The notes: generated by a model from the sequence alone, not told the origin. Counted from the first letter of the stretch, positions 9,431 to 18,540 are shown. The stretch: DNA of 64,000 nt from Vibrio jasicida CAIM 1864 = LMG 25398 (GCF_000400365.1 NZ_BAOG01000014.1:1-64000), one strand, 5' to 3'. Numbers and translations are program-made.

Positions 9431-11434
9431 ATGGTTAAAGTTGTTCAAAGGCTGTTGGTTTTTGCTTGTTTTTTACTGAGCCTGAGTCTCAAAGCAGAGC
9501 CCGTAACACCCTCTTATTATAAAGTTGCGACAGAAGCGGATGATGTCGTTACTCGAGTCCTGTTTGATGCAGTAGCAGAAAACTTTGATGTCTCGATCCA
9601 ATACGTAAACTACTCCAGTTTCGATGCCATTCTTGATTCGGTAGCGACTGGTGAAAGTGATTTCGCCGCCAACATTACCTACACCGATGAGAGAGCAGCG
9701 CGGTTTAGCTATTCGCGTCCGACCAATATTGAATACACTTACCTCTATGGGGTGAGTGATACTAGTTTAAAAGACACCGCTGTTGTTGGTGTTCCCCAAG
9801 ACACTATTTATCAAGACCTGATCAAACAAAACTATCCCGAAGTCATTCAGGTTCCCTATCAAGGGTATGAAGAAGCGTTGACGCTGCTACGAGCAAATCG
9901 AGTTGATGGCGTTGTTGATGCCATCAACCAACTCAAGCCTATGCTGCTTGAAGGCTTTGATGCCAAATTGCTCAACGATCTCATATCAATAAAGCCGGTA
10001 TCAATCGTAAGTGCGAAAGGCACCCATCTGGACGAGCTTGATCGCTTTGCTGATTTCATTCATAGCGAATCGGTGCAAAAGCTATTACGAGAGCAAGTAG
10101 CACTGTACCAATTTGAATTGCGTCAGACCGCGTTACGAGAGTCGTTAAAACAGCTTCCTATCGATTTAAATGAGCCGTTTAGGATCAAACTGGAGTCTAT
10201 TTTTCCCTACGTTGTCTATAACGAGGATGGCTCGGTAGAGGGTATGACGGCAGATGTTGTGCTTAAGAGCTGCGATATTCTGGATCTAAATTGCGTGATT
10301 GTTGGTCAACCAAGTGAAAGTTGGGAATCCATGTATCATCAATTTATTCGGGGGGAGTTTGATATGCTTGCTCCATTGACGATCAGTCGAGAAAGACGAG
10401 CATTCAGTTATTTTCCTCAGCCTCATTACTCTCCGACGTCCGTGATGGTTAAGCGTCTTGGCTACAAACCCAACGTTTATTCTCATGTCTCTCAGTTGAT
10501 CTCCGAACGTATTGGCGTAGTGAAAGACGATTTCTTCGATCAAATTTTGACGCAAATGCTGCCGTTAAAAGAGCTTAATCGTTTTGATTCACAGCAAGCG
10601 ATGCTCGAAGCACTGCTAGCAAGAGAGATTGATTACATCGCAATGGATACCGCGATGCTCAACCACTTCTTACGCTTGAGCGAACTTATCCCCATTGAGC
10701 AAGATGATGCGATTGGTGAATTCTACCAATCAGAGCTGTCGGTTGGGCTGGCGGCGAACGAGCGCGGAGCAATTCTTGCGCCGTATTTCAGTCGCGCGAT
10801 TTCTATGCTCGATCTTGAGAAAATTGTCGCGCAATACGATTTAAGGCCAGATTGGCGAACTGCATTGGAATATGAAGTACGTTTGGCCACGCAAACTCAA
10901 GCAGTGTTTATCTTTGTGTTGGTGTTTGTACTTGGGGTGACATTGTATTTATATCGTCAGTCTAATACCGATAACTTAACCGGATTGAGAAATCGTCGCG
11001 CTCTGCATGTGAAGTACCGCCAAGGAGTACCAAAAGACTTAGCGATTCTTTATTTGGACATTAATCAGTTTAAGCAAATCAACGATACCTACGGACACCG
11101 AGCTGGTGATCGCGTACTGCAATTGCTGTCTCTCAAAGTACATCGAGTATGGGCGGGTAGGAGCTACCGAATCGGAGGGGATGAATTTATTTTGCTCGGA
11201 TACCCAACCGAAGTTCAATTGCAAAGAGCAATGGAGGAGCTCAGTCAGTTGGATGTCAAAGATGAAGCTTTAAATGGACTGAGTGAAGTGACTATCTCTG
11301 TCGGGGTTTCAGCTAAACGTGAGCGTAGCGTGAGTTTGGAGCAAGCCATGCATTTGGCTGATGAGAACATGTACTCCAGTAAGCAGGCGTCGCGTGATTG
11401 TTGTGACGGAAATTCCTGTCCGGCGGGGACCTAA
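9431..11434 (+). CDS. Membrane diguanylate cyclase with periplasmic solute-binding sensor domains
   Basis: A 667-residue protein: a signal peptide (about 1-22), two successive SBP_bac_3-like lobes in the periplasm (about 30-235 and 250-480), one transmembrane helix (about 489-508, VFIFVLVFVLGVTLYLY), then a cytosolic GGDEF domain. The active site is an intact GGDEF at residues 582-586, so it should make cyclic di-GMP, probably in response to an amino acid or similar small ligand. The early GGDEF signature NTDNLTGLRNRRAL is also intact. The C-terminus ends in a Cys-rich tail (CCDGNSC) not typical of the family. Confidence 0.88.
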   Translation: MVKVVQRLLVFACFLLSLSLKAEPVTPSYYKVATEADDVVTRVLFDAVAENFDVSIQYVNYSSFDAILDSVATGESDFAANITYTDERAARFSYSRPTNIEYTYLYGVSDTSLKDTAVVGVPQDTIYQDLIKQNYPEVIQVPYQGYEEALTLLRANRVDGVVDAINQLKPMLLEGFDAKLLNDLISIKPVSIVSAKGTHLDELDRFADFIHSESVQKLLREQVALYQFELRQTALRESLKQLPIDLNEPFRIKLESIFPYVVYNEDGSVEGMTADVVLKSCDILDLNCVIVGQPSESWESMYHQFIRGEFDMLAPLTISRERRAFSYFPQPHYSPTSVMVKRLGYKPNVYSHVSQLISERIGVVKDDFFDQILTQMLPLKELNRFDSQQAMLEALLAREIDYIAMDTAMLNHFLRLSELIPIEQDDAIGEFYQSELSVGLAANERGAILAPYFSRAISMLDLEKIVAQYDLRPDWRTALEYEVRLATQTQAVFIFVLVFVLGVTLYLYRQSNTDNLTGLRNRRALHVKYRQGVPKDLAILYLDINQFKQINDTYGHRAGDRVLQLLSLKVHRVWAGRSYRIGGDEFILLGYPTEVQLQRAMEELSQLDVKDEALNGLSEVTISVGVSAKRERSVSLEQAMHLADENMYSSKQASRDCCDGNSCPAGT

Positions 11435-11498
11435 TAGGCTGAATTGACCGAGTTTTGTGCAAACAGAAGTGAAATGGTTAAATTCGTCGCTTTAGCCC

Positions 11499-11527
11499 TT
11501 GCAATCTGAGAGGCGATACTGAATAAT
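11499..11527 (+). promoter_or_regulatory. Candidate ffs promoter
   Basis: A sigma-70-like pair: TTGCAA (11499-11504) and AATAAT (11522-11527) spaced 17 bp. Transcription would start about 30-35 bases before the mature 4.5S RNA, leaving a 5' leader for RNase P to remove, as in E. coli. Confidence 0.4.
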
Positions 11528-11566
11528 CCTCACATCATTTGAGACACGCTCTCAAAACAGAATTAT

Positions 11567-11672
11567 GGGGCCCTGGTCCTCTCGCAACAATAGCTCGTGA
11601 ACTCGGTCAGGTCCGGAAGGAAGCAGCCGCAGCGGGTGACTTGTGTGCCGGGATGTGGCTGGGGTCCCACCC
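11567..11672 (+). ncRNA. ffs: 4.5S signal recognition particle RNA
   Basis: The 5' arm (GGGGCCCUGG) pairs with the 3' arm (GGGGUCCCA), forming the long SRP hairpin. The middle holds the invariant Ffh-binding region GUCAGGUCCGGAAGGAAGCA with its GGAA tetraloop, followed by GUGUGCCGGGAUG. The RNA joins Ffh to target membrane proteins to the translocon. The mature sequence is intact, but a transposon starts nine bases downstream. The gene's own terminator has been carried to 44078-44110, on the far side of the element. Confidence 0.95.
11609..11640 (+). other. Protospacer of the homing crRNA, inside ffs
   Basis: Aligned to the last guide of the array (34659-34690), positions 1-21 agree except at 6, 12 and 18; positions 22-32 agree only at 26, 31 and 32. 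The two bases on the PAM side are TC rather than the standard CC of type I-F. The PAM-distal side faces the insertion point. It overlaps the most conserved part of the SRP RNA, so the site will exist in nearly every related host. Confidence 0.85.
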
Positions 11673-11675
11673 TTT

Positions 11676-11680
11676 AAAAG
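11676..11680. repeat. Left target-site duplication AAAAG
   Basis: Five bases directly before the left terminus, identical to 44078-44082 directly after the right terminus. Five-base duplications are standard for Tn7-like transposition. Confidence 0.92.
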
Positions 11681-11747
11681 TGTCGTTAAAACGATAACCT
11701 GTCCCAATAAAACCATAATCTGTCCTTTTAAAATCCATAAAGTGTCC
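11681..11747 (+). repeat. Transposon left end with three TnsB-binding sites
   Basis: After the terminal TGTCG come three 17-bp copies of a motif like AAACCATAANNTGTCC at 11688-11704, 11709-11725 and 11731-11747, spaced 21 and 22 bp. The same motif recurs inverted at the right end. Confidence 0.9.
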
Positions 11748-11789
11748 TAAGCTTACTTTGGTTGTTTTTTTACAACAAAAGGGACGCAT

Positions 11790-12416
11790 ATGTATATCCG
11801 TAATCTTCGCAAACCGTCACCTAATAAGAACATCTTTAAGTTCTCGAGTCTAAAAAACCGAGACGCTGTTATGTGTGAGGGTAGTTTGGAGAAAGACTGT
11901 TGCTATCATTTCGAATATGATCCAGATGTAGTTCGGTACGAATCTCAGCCAGAGGGTTTCTACTATGATTTCAATGGAAAGAAGCGCCCTTACACTCCCG
12001 ACTTTCTAGTTACCTACCATGACGGTACCTTCGAATATGTGGAAGTTAAGCCACACACGAAAACATTATCAAAAACATTTAAACAAGAATTTTCTGCTCG
12101 TAAAGAGGCCGCCAACCGAAGAGGGGTTGGTCTTGTTTTAGTGACTGACAAGCAAATTAGAGATGGGTACTTTCTCAAGAATACTGAGCTTGTGCACCGC
12201 TATAGTGGGTGTATCGCAGGCGATGAGCTTGCAATAAAAGTATATTCCTATCTGATCGCACAGAACACAATGAAAATTAGTGATCTAGCAGACTCAATCG
12301 GAGAGTCTGTTGGTCGGGTGTTCGCTTCTGTTTTAAGACTTATTGCAGTAGGAAAAGCTGGTGTTGATTTAGACATCGCTCAGTTGAGTGAAAGTACAAC
12401 TGTTTCGGTGAGATGA
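11790..12416 (+). CDS. tnsA: TnsA endonuclease of Tn7-like transposon
   Basis: A 208-residue protein. It has the TnsA nuclease core: E34 in EGSLEKDC, D71 in YTPDFLV, and E85/K87 in YVEVKPH form a PD-(D/E)XK-like site, followed by a small helical C-terminal domain. TnsA cuts the 5' strand at transposon ends so that, with TnsB, the element leaves cleanly by cut-and-paste. The gene starts 109 bases inside the left terminus. Its stop is one base before tnsB, so the two are translated together. With the ffs terminator displaced, ffs transcription may read into it. Confidence 0.95.
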   Translation: MYIRNLRKPSPNKNIFKFSSLKNRDAVMCEGSLEKDCCYHFEYDPDVVRYESQPEGFYYDFNGKKRPYTPDFLVTYHDGTFEYVEVKPHTKTLSKTFKQEFSARKEAANRRGVGLVLVTDKQIRDGYFLKNTELVHRYSGCIAGDELAIKVYSYLIAQNTMKISDLADSIGESVGRVFASVLRLIAVGKAGVDLDIAQLSESTTVSVR

Positions 12417-12417
12417 A

Positions 12418-14334
12418 ATGGTAGGCCGATTCCATGACGAGTTTGAGCCTGAGTACGACGAAGATTCTGATCTAAAGCATGAGTTTTTGCCCGCAGCTCA
12501 GACAGAAAGTCTAAAGTACTCGAGATTACAGTCAACACAAATCATTGAGCGAGACCTCTCTTCCTATCCAGAGGAACAGAAGAACAAAGCTCTAGAAAGG
12601 TACAAATTGTTGTGCTTAGTTGCGAATGAACTGAATGGAGGTTGGACCTCTAAAAACCTTACTCCCCTAATTGAAAAACACTTCGACAAAACATGCCTTC
12701 CCAAAAAACCAAGCTATAAATCACTGCAACGTTGGCATAATTCGTTTGTCGACTCGGATGGAAGTTTTACTAGCTTAGTCGATAAAAACCACCTCAAAGG
12801 TAACAGAGATGCCAGAGTTGTTGGTGATGAAAAATATTATGATGAAGCCCTGAAGATGTTTTTAGACGCAAGGCGACAGTCGATTCGCGCAGCACACGCC
12901 TTCTATTGCGATAGGATAACCGTAGCTAATGAGGCCATTGTCGCTGGAAGAATTCCGAAAGTCTCATATGAAGCATTTAAGAAGCGTATTCGTAAAGAAG
13001 AACCATACAGCGTCGTGCTAGCTCGCCATGGTAAATACTACGCAGATAAGCTCTTTAACTATTACCAATCTGTAGAAATGCCGACTCGAATTTTGGAGCG
13101 AGTCGAAATGGATCACACCCCCTTGGATTTAATTTTATTGCATGATGAGTTAATGGTTCCATTAGGTAGAGCGCATTTGACACTACTCGTGGATGTTTTT
13201 AGTGGGTGCATAATAGGCTTTCATCTTGGCTTTAAGGCTCCTAGTTATGTGTCGGCATCGAGAGCCGTTATTCATGCGACAAAAAGTAAGAGCTACATTT
13301 CTGAAATGCCTATTTCATTCAACAATGAGTGGCTTTGCGAAGGGAAAATCGAGAACTTGGTGGTCGATAACGGCGCGGAGTTTTGGTCAAAAAGCTGGGA
13401 GGATGCATGTTTGGAGGTCGGGATAAATGTCGTTTATAACAAGGTTCGGAAACCATGGTTAAAGCCATTTATTGAACGTAAGTTTGGTGAAATTGTTCAA
13501 GGGATTGTCGGTTGGGTGCCGGGTAAAACATTCTCCAACGTGCTGGAAAAAGAAGACTATAAGCCAGAAAAAGATGCAGTCATGCGCTTTAGTACCTTTG
13601 TAGAGGAGTTTCACCGTTGGATAGTAGACGTGCACAATGCTAATGCTGATAGTCGTTATAAAAGAATACCAAACCTTTATTGGAAACAAAGCTATGACGT
13701 TTTACCACCACTAAAACTCTTACCCGAGCAAGAGCAAGCATTTAGCGTAGTTATGGGGATTCTTCAGTATAGAAAACTGACCGATAAAGGTATCAAGTTC
13801 ATGCACTTAGAATATGACAGTGTGGCGCTGTCTGATTATCGAAAAACGTACCCCCAAACAAACGAGTCTTCAAAAAAGAAAATAAAAGTAGACCCAGATG
13901 ATTTATCCGCTATTTATGTTTACCTCGATGAACTTCAAGGGTACGTGAAGGTTCCGAGTAAGGACCCAATGGGTTACACCGTCAGATTGAGCGTTTGCGA
14001 ACATGAAAAGATTTTGGTGGCTCATAGAACCTATATAAAGGGGGAAATGGATGTGCTGTCATTAGCAAAAGCTCGACTTGCACTGCATGACCGAATCGAA
14101 TCAGAACAAGCAGACTTAATGCAGTTAACTCACACTGAGCGAAAACGAAAGGCGAAATCTACCAAGAAAGTTGCAGAAATATCGAGTGTTAATAGCGACA
14201 CCCCTCATTCCAAACTAAGTGACAGAACACCTAAACCAAACAAAAAGGTCGCAGAGTCAGAAAAAAGCTCGGATACAACACCGCTAGAGAGCTTCAGAGC
14301 TAAATGGGACGAGCGCAGAAATCTAAGGAAATAG
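12418..14334 (+). CDS. tnsB: TnsB DDE transposase
   Basis: A 638-residue transposase of the Mu/Tn7 type. An N-terminal helix-turn-helix region is followed by an RNase H-fold core with catalytic D232 (MDHTPLDLI), D317 (VVDNGAEFW) and E353 (KPFIERKFG), spacing D-35-E. Then come a beta-barrel region and a basic C-terminal tail that in Tn7 contacts TnsC. It binds the repeated end sites and joins 3' ends to target DNA. It overlaps tnsC by 31 bases. The whole frame is intact. Confidence 0.96.
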   Translation: MVGRFHDEFEPEYDEDSDLKHEFLPAAQTESLKYSRLQSTQIIERDLSSYPEEQKNKALERYKLLCLVANELNGGWTSKNLTPLIEKHFDKTCLPKKPSYKSLQRWHNSFVDSDGSFTSLVDKNHLKGNRDARVVGDEKYYDEALKMFLDARRQSIRAAHAFYCDRITVANEAIVAGRIPKVSYEAFKKRIRKEEPYSVVLARHGKYYADKLFNYYQSVEMPTRILERVEMDHTPLDLILLHDELMVPLGRAHLTLLVDVFSGCIIGFHLGFKAPSYVSASRAVIHATKSKSYISEMPISFNNEWLCEGKIENLVVDNGAEFWSKSWEDACLEVGINVVYNKVRKPWLKPFIERKFGEIVQGIVGWVPGKTFSNVLEKEDYKPEKDAVMRFSTFVEEFHRWIVDVHNANADSRYKRIPNLYWKQSYDVLPPLKLLPEQEQAFSVVMGILQYRKLTDKGIKFMHLEYDSVALSDYRKTYPQTNESSKKKIKVDPDDLSAIYVYLDELQGYVKVPSKDPMGYTVRLSVCEHEKILVAHRTYIKGEMDVLSLAKARLALHDRIESEQADLMQLTHTERKRKAKSTKKVAEISSVNSDTPHSKLSDRTPKPNKKVAESEKSSDTTPLESFRAKWDERRNLRK

Positions 14335-15320
14335 TTGTGACAGCAGCGAGAAGGAATTTAAATAGAGACGAAGTTTTAGCAAACTATCATGACTCATTTT
14401 CAATTTACCCAGAGGTTGAAAAAGTTCTCTCTGGACTCGAATGGATAATTAAACGCAGGAAGTTTGGCACTTTTGCGCCATCGATGCTTCTGACAGCAGG
14501 CACCGGTGCAGGTAAAACCGCCACTATTAATCACTTTATCGAGAAAAACTTATCAAGGAATGAAGTCCTTATTACTCGTGTAAGGCCCTCGTTACTTGAG
14601 ACTTTACTATGGATGGCCAAAGAGCTTGGCGCTTACAGAAATAGCAGAGCTAAGCCTTCAGAGATTGGATTAACGGATTGTGTGATTGAGACATCGAAAA
14701 GAGTTGGGCTTAAGTTATTAGTGATTGAGGAGTGTCAAGAGTTGTTTGAACGAACCAGTCATAACCAGAGGCAGGATATTAGAGATCGCCTCAAAATGAT
14801 TAGTGATGAGTGTCATTTGCCGATAGTGTTTGTAGGACTTCATAGTGCCGGGCTAATTTTAGAGGACTCTCAGTGGAACAGGCGAATTATGGTTCGACGC
14901 ACACTCCCTTACATTAAGATCACAGATGAGTCCGCAATTGATAACTATTTAGATGTTTTACAAGCTCTGGAAAAGACGGTGCCTTTACCATTCAAGGTGC
15001 CGTTGACCGACGTCGATTTCGCAATGAGACTGTTATCAGCAAGCAAAGGTATACTTGGTGAAATTAAAGAGTTAATTGCAGCCGCACTAGACGTCGCTTT
15101 GGCGAAAAATAAGGACTATATTGGTGAGGAAGACTTTGCTGCTGTTTACGAGAAAATTAACGATCCGAATGATATAAATCCTTTCACTGTGCAGATAGAT
15201 GCTCTAACCATAGAGCAAATAGCTTCTTATGAAAATTATGTAACTGATGCCGAGACTGGTGAACTTCGTTTTGTAAAGCAGGTTTTTAGCAAACTATCGA
15301 TACAGCAACTTATTGGTTAG
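14304..15320 (+). CDS. tnsC: TnsC AAA+ regulator
   Basis: A 338-residue AAA+ ATPase. Walker A is GTGAGKT with K71, and Walker B is LLVIEECQEL. TnsC filaments link the target-selection complex (TniQ-Cascade) to the TnsAB transposase and give target immunity. It starts inside the 3' end of tnsB and completes the tnsABC operon. A later start (near 14337) is possible, but the overlap start keeps coupling and the usual length. Confidence 0.95.
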   Translation: MGRAQKSKEIVVTAARRNLNRDEVLANYHDSFSIYPEVEKVLSGLEWIIKRRKFGTFAPSMLLTAGTGAGKTATINHFIEKNLSRNEVLITRVRPSLLETLLWMAKELGAYRNSRAKPSEIGLTDCVIETSKRVGLKLLVIEECQELFERTSHNQRQDIRDRLKMISDECHLPIVFVGLHSAGLILEDSQWNRRIMVRRTLPYIKITDESAIDNYLDVLQALEKTVPLPFKVPLTDVDFAMRLLSASKGILGEIKELIAAALDVALAKNKDYIGEEDFAAVYEKINDPNDINPFTVQIDALTIEQIASYENYVTDAETGELRFVKQVFSKLSIQQLIG

Positions 15321-15339
15321 TGAAGCACCTTACTCAGAG

Positions 15340-15648
15340 TTAACTAGATGGTGTCAGTTTTTCTAGTAACACCGCCTTCTCTTCATCACTCATCTTATCA
15401 ATGGCACACGCCAGTTCAGCACTCAATTCGTTCCTACAGAAAAAGTAGTTTAGCGGCACACCTAACTCTTCAGCCATACGTTCAAGCGTACCAATATCGG
15501 GTACGTGTCTACCTTTCTCATAATGGTTCATTCGCCCACTAGCCGAACTTGGTTCCATGCCAATTTTCACCCCTAAATCTTTTTGGGTGATTTTGGCTTT
15601 TTTACGCGCAGCTTTGAGCCTCGCTGGGATGGGGTTGTCTTTCTGCAC
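15340..15648 (-). CDS. xre: Xre-family repressor of the transposon
   Basis: A 102-residue helix-turn-helix protein; the HTH_3 domain covers about residues 8-65 (ARLKAARKKAKITQKDLG then a recognition helix SSASGRMNHYEKG). It is convergent with tnsC and divergent from the cargo gene at 15750. Its promoter region holds two copies of a 19-bp palindrome that also lies in front of tniQ. Xre proteins in other I-F3 elements control cas and guide expression. I infer the same here from the shared operator. Confidence 0.85.
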   Translation of the reverse strand: MQKDNPIPARLKAARKKAKITQKDLGVKIGMEPSSASGRMNHYEKGRHVPDIGTLERMAEELGVPLNYFFCRNELSAELACAIDKMSDEEKAVLLEKLTPSS

Positions 15649-15675
15649 TTACACATTTCTTTTCAACCTTTAGAT

Positions 15676-15694
15676 AACTTAGATTGTCTAAGTT
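15676..15694. promoter_or_regulatory. Xre operator O1
   Basis: A perfect 8-bp inverted repeat with 3-bp centre, AACTTAGATTGTCTAAGTT, in the gap between xre and the divergent cargo pair. The identical arms occur in front of tniQ at 29397-29415. Confidence 0.75.
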
Positions 15695-15709
15695 TTACTG
15701 ATTTTTGTA

Positions 15710-15728
15710 TACTTAGCAATCCTAAGTT
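15710..15728. promoter_or_regulatory. Xre operator O2
   Basis: TACTTAGCAATCCTAAGTT, a slightly degenerate copy of O1, centred 34 bp away. Two sites in one divergent gap suit self-repression of xre plus control of the gene pair starting at 15750. Confidence 0.7.
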
Positions 15729-15749
15729 TTTATTGCATGCAAGAGTCAC

Positions 15750-16295
15750 ATGAAGAAAGTAACCAGAATTAACCCTGATATGTTTAACCTATTGATTGAA
15801 AAAGGGATGGATGATTTCTCTGTTATAGAAGCTAGGGATGCTTTGTTAAATAGTACTTCAACCTTTACGAGCAGTGACGAAGCTCGAAAGTATGTTTATA
15901 AGCAACTTCTATCACTTGAGGAGAAAGGCTGGCTTTCTGTCATTGGGACTCGCAGAGGCAAGCGTTACCATCAAACTAATGAATTCAAAGCGCTTATAAT
16001 TGAGCCTCGAGCAGCTAGAAATAAGAAAGCTAAAGTTGATTCAATAACTGTTCAAACTCCGGAGTTCTCTCTAAATGCACTAGAACAAGAGAAAAAACAA
16101 CATGAAGGTGAGTTAGCGATTACTCTGGGCGAGATTGAGGAATACCAATCTTTGTTAACGCGTTTTCCAAACAACAAGCATGATATGGAACCGTTATTCA
16201 ATGCAGCGAGAGAGCGATCAGCTAAGCTATTGGGCAAAATCAATGCACTAACCAACTGGATGCAAGTAGCCCAAAGCAAGGCTTCCCAATGTTAA
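15750..16295 (+). CDS. Winged-helix/coiled-coil protein paired with a helicase, unknown function
   Basis: A 181-residue protein I do not recognise by name. The first about 80 residues look like a winged helix-turn-helix (DARDALLNS region, then a QLLSLEEKGWLSVIGTRRGKRY wing). Residues about 105-175 are heptad-rich with many Glu/Leu and probably form a coiled coil. Its stop overlaps the start of the helicase gene by 7 bases, so both proteins are made together. The pair lies directly behind the double Xre operator, so it may belong to the transposon's regulated functions rather than being random cargo. Confidence 0.6.
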   Translation: MKKVTRINPDMFNLLIEKGMDDFSVIEARDALLNSTSTFTSSDEARKYVYKQLLSLEEKGWLSVIGTRRGKRYHQTNEFKALIIEPRAARNKKAKVDSITVQTPEFSLNALEQEKKQHEGELAITLGEIEEYQSLLTRFPNNKHDMEPLFNAARERSAKLLGKINALTNWMQVAQSKASQC

Positions 16296-17671
16296 GAACA
16301 TGGCAAGCTGAGTGCGTAGAGCTGGCTATCAATAAGTTTTCATCAAATCGACGCCCACATTTTTTCTGTCAAGCCACTCCTGGTGCTGGTAAAACCGTTA
16401 TGGCAGCAGAGGTTGCTAAGCGTCTTTTTCAAGAAGGTATGATTGACTTAGTTCTCTGTTTCTCACCATCACTTTCGGTCGCTGAAGGGATGAAAAAGAC
16501 CTTTTCATGGAAACTGGAATGTTCCTTTAATGGAGGCTTGGGCTCTTTAGGTGGGTCTTATACCTATCAATCCATCCGTTTTTTAGATGAAAACTTCTGG
16601 AACACCGTCAGTAAATATCGGGTACTAGTCGTGTTTGATGAGATCCACCATTGCTCGTTTGATGATGAGGGTAGGTCAAATTCATGGGGGTTAGAAATTG
16701 TCAGTAAGATCCAAGGTTTTGCCCGTTACACATTAGCGCTGTCGGGTACTCCTTGGCGCTCTGATCGGTTACCGATAGTTATGGCCGAGTATTCCGACCC
16801 TGATGGTATGCTCATTTGTGATTATCAATATGGCTTGCAACAGGCAGTTGTTGATAAGGTATGCCGCCAACCTAAAATTACCCTGATAGACAATGAGCAT
16901 TTGAGTATCCAGAAAGGCAGTGGTAATCAGCACTTTTTCTCCATTCTGGACTGCCTTAAACAATCTGATGTCTCTTATCACAGTGTCATTCACAATGAAG
17001 ATGCTATGAACTACATATTGAATAGTGGTTGCCAAAAGCTAGCCCAAATAAGGCAAGAGTCCCCAAATGCAGGTGGTTTAGTCGTCGCTGCTTCTATCAA
17101 GCACGCTAAACATATTCAAAAGCGACTGATTGAGCACTTTAAGCAATCAGCATGCATCGTGACTTATCATCATGATAATCCGTTGAATGAAATTGAGTCT
17201 TTTCGTCACTCGAATGTTCAATGGATAGTTAGTGTTGGAATGATAAGTGAAGGAACGGATATCCCTCGGCTGCAGGTTTGTTGCCATATGAGTTCGGTCA
17301 AAACGGAACTCTATTTTAGACAAGTCCTTGGGAGAATATTGAGAGTTAATGACTCACCTAACCAAGAAGCATGGTTATATACCTTTGCTGAAGAAAGTTT
17401 GATTGGGTTTGCTGAAAGAATTGAGCAGGATATTCCTGATAGCTGCTTGTACATTAAACAAGAGAATAATGTGCCGAGCGCTATTGATGAAAAGCGCCTA
17501 CCACCGAGTACCTTATCGGAAAGCGTTCAATCTAATCGACCCCAACCAAGCTTACTTAGTTGGGGAGAAGCTTCAGATGTTATTGACTCAAATAATGTAG
17601 GACTCACTTTAGCCATGGATGAGCTGAGGTTAGGCCAATTTAAACAGCGAGTCATCGCTGCGTTTACTTAA
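16289..17671 (+). CDS. Superfamily 2 DEAD/DEAH-type helicase
   Basis: A 460-residue SF2 helicase. Motif I is TPGAGKT with K35, motif II DEIH at residues 117-120, motif III SGTPW, and motif VI QVLGRILRVN; both RecA lobes are therefore present. There is no extra nuclease domain and little C-terminal extension, so partner specificity probably comes from the overlapping winged-helix protein. Possible roles are defence or replication/repair of transposition products; the sequence does not decide. Both the 7-bp overlap and the shared operator indicate one operon. Confidence 0.75.
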   Translation: MLRTWQAECVELAINKFSSNRRPHFFCQATPGAGKTVMAAEVAKRLFQEGMIDLVLCFSPSLSVAEGMKKTFSWKLECSFNGGLGSLGGSYTYQSIRFLDENFWNTVSKYRVLVVFDEIHHCSFDDEGRSNSWGLEIVSKIQGFARYTLALSGTPWRSDRLPIVMAEYSDPDGMLICDYQYGLQQAVVDKVCRQPKITLIDNEHLSIQKGSGNQHFFSILDCLKQSDVSYHSVIHNEDAMNYILNSGCQKLAQIRQESPNAGGLVVAASIKHAKHIQKRLIEHFKQSACIVTYHHDNPLNEIESFRHSNVQWIVSVGMISEGTDIPRLQVCCHMSSVKTELYFRQVLGRILRVNDSPNQEAWLYTFAEESLIGFAERIEQDIPDSCLYIKQENNVPSAIDEKRLPPSTLSESVQSNRPQPSLLSWGEASDVIDSNNVGLTLAMDELRLGQFKQRVIAAFT

Positions 17672-18540
17672 ACTGATTCAGCTTCAATCTCTTTCAGTGT
17701 TTTACCCGAAGAGTCTCTCCAGTAATCAGGACCGCTGCAAGGATAGCCAAGTAGAACGGCTGCGGCTTGCGAGGCACTCGTAAACAGAATATCTTCAGCT
17801 GCGACCAGACGATCTCCAGATGGTGTTAGCACTCCTTTGTCTTCGAGGCTACTACGCAACTTTGTATAGCCTTTAGATAAACTAGGCTGTGCAGTTGTTA
17901 GCGCTTGAGAGCCCTTCAATACGACAATGCCTTCATCAGTAAGCATGGCTTTAGCATCAACTTTTTTGACTTTCAGTTGTAATACAGTGTTTTCTTGCTC
18001 GTTTGTTTGGGGCGAAGCGGGTTGAGATACTCTCGGTTCCAATAATTTGTGCCCTAGAGAACCAATAACAGTACGAATATTGTCGATGAAAGTTTCCATG
18101 GCATCCCTTTCTCCTCTGGGGAGCGAAGAGGTAGGCGGTTGTTTGTCATTGTCGAGGTCGTATCGTTTTGACTCTAAGATTATTTCGATCAAACGGGCTT
18201 CGAGGTACTTAACGTGTGCTTTTGTTAAGTTTTCATCTTTGTTGGTAAAGCAAATAGCTTCATTCCAAAACTCTTTGCCAGCCAAGTGTTGCGACAATCT
18301 TTTCTGAATATGCTCAGCCTCTCCAACGTAAACAAGGCTATTGCCACTATCCGCATCGTACCCGAATAAAAAATAGACGCCCGGGCGCTGAGTTTCTTCC
18401 CATTCAGATAGCTCTTTGATGTGTACTCTAGGAACCGCAATCGCTTGACCTGTCCAGTTGACAATTTCAGCATGTCGAATACCTGTTACAGAGCCATTTG
18501 CTAGGTATATTTTGAGTTGTGTTCCTCTGGTCATCATCAT
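17668..18540 (-). CDS. GIY-YIG nuclease-domain protein with DUF4357
   Basis: A 290-residue protein. Residues about 50-135 form a GIY-YIG nuclease fold: GVYFLFGY stands for GIY, VYVGEA for YIG, with an Arg (IQKRL) and a Glu (KYLEARLIE) in the catalytic positions. The C-terminal about 60 residues (TSASQAAAVLLGYPCSGPDYWRD) match DUF4357. Such proteins are often found near type I restriction systems, as here, but their role is not established. It is convergent with the helicase gene (4-base overlap of ends) and divergent from hsdM. Confidence 0.8.
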   Translation of the reverse strand: MMMTRGTQLKIYLANGSVTGIRHAEIVNWTGQAIAVPRVHIKELSEWEETQRPGVYFLFGYDADSGNSLVYVGEAEHIQKRLSQHLAGKEFWNEAICFTNKDENLTKAHVKYLEARLIEIILESKRYDLDNDKQPPTSSLPRGERDAMETFIDNIRTVIGSLGHKLLEPRVSQPASPQTNEQENTVLQLKVKKVDAKAMLTDEGIVVLKGSQALTTAQPSLSKGYTKLRSSLEDKGVLTPSGDRLVAAEDILFTSASQAAAVLLGYPCSGPDYWRDSSGKTLKEIEAESV

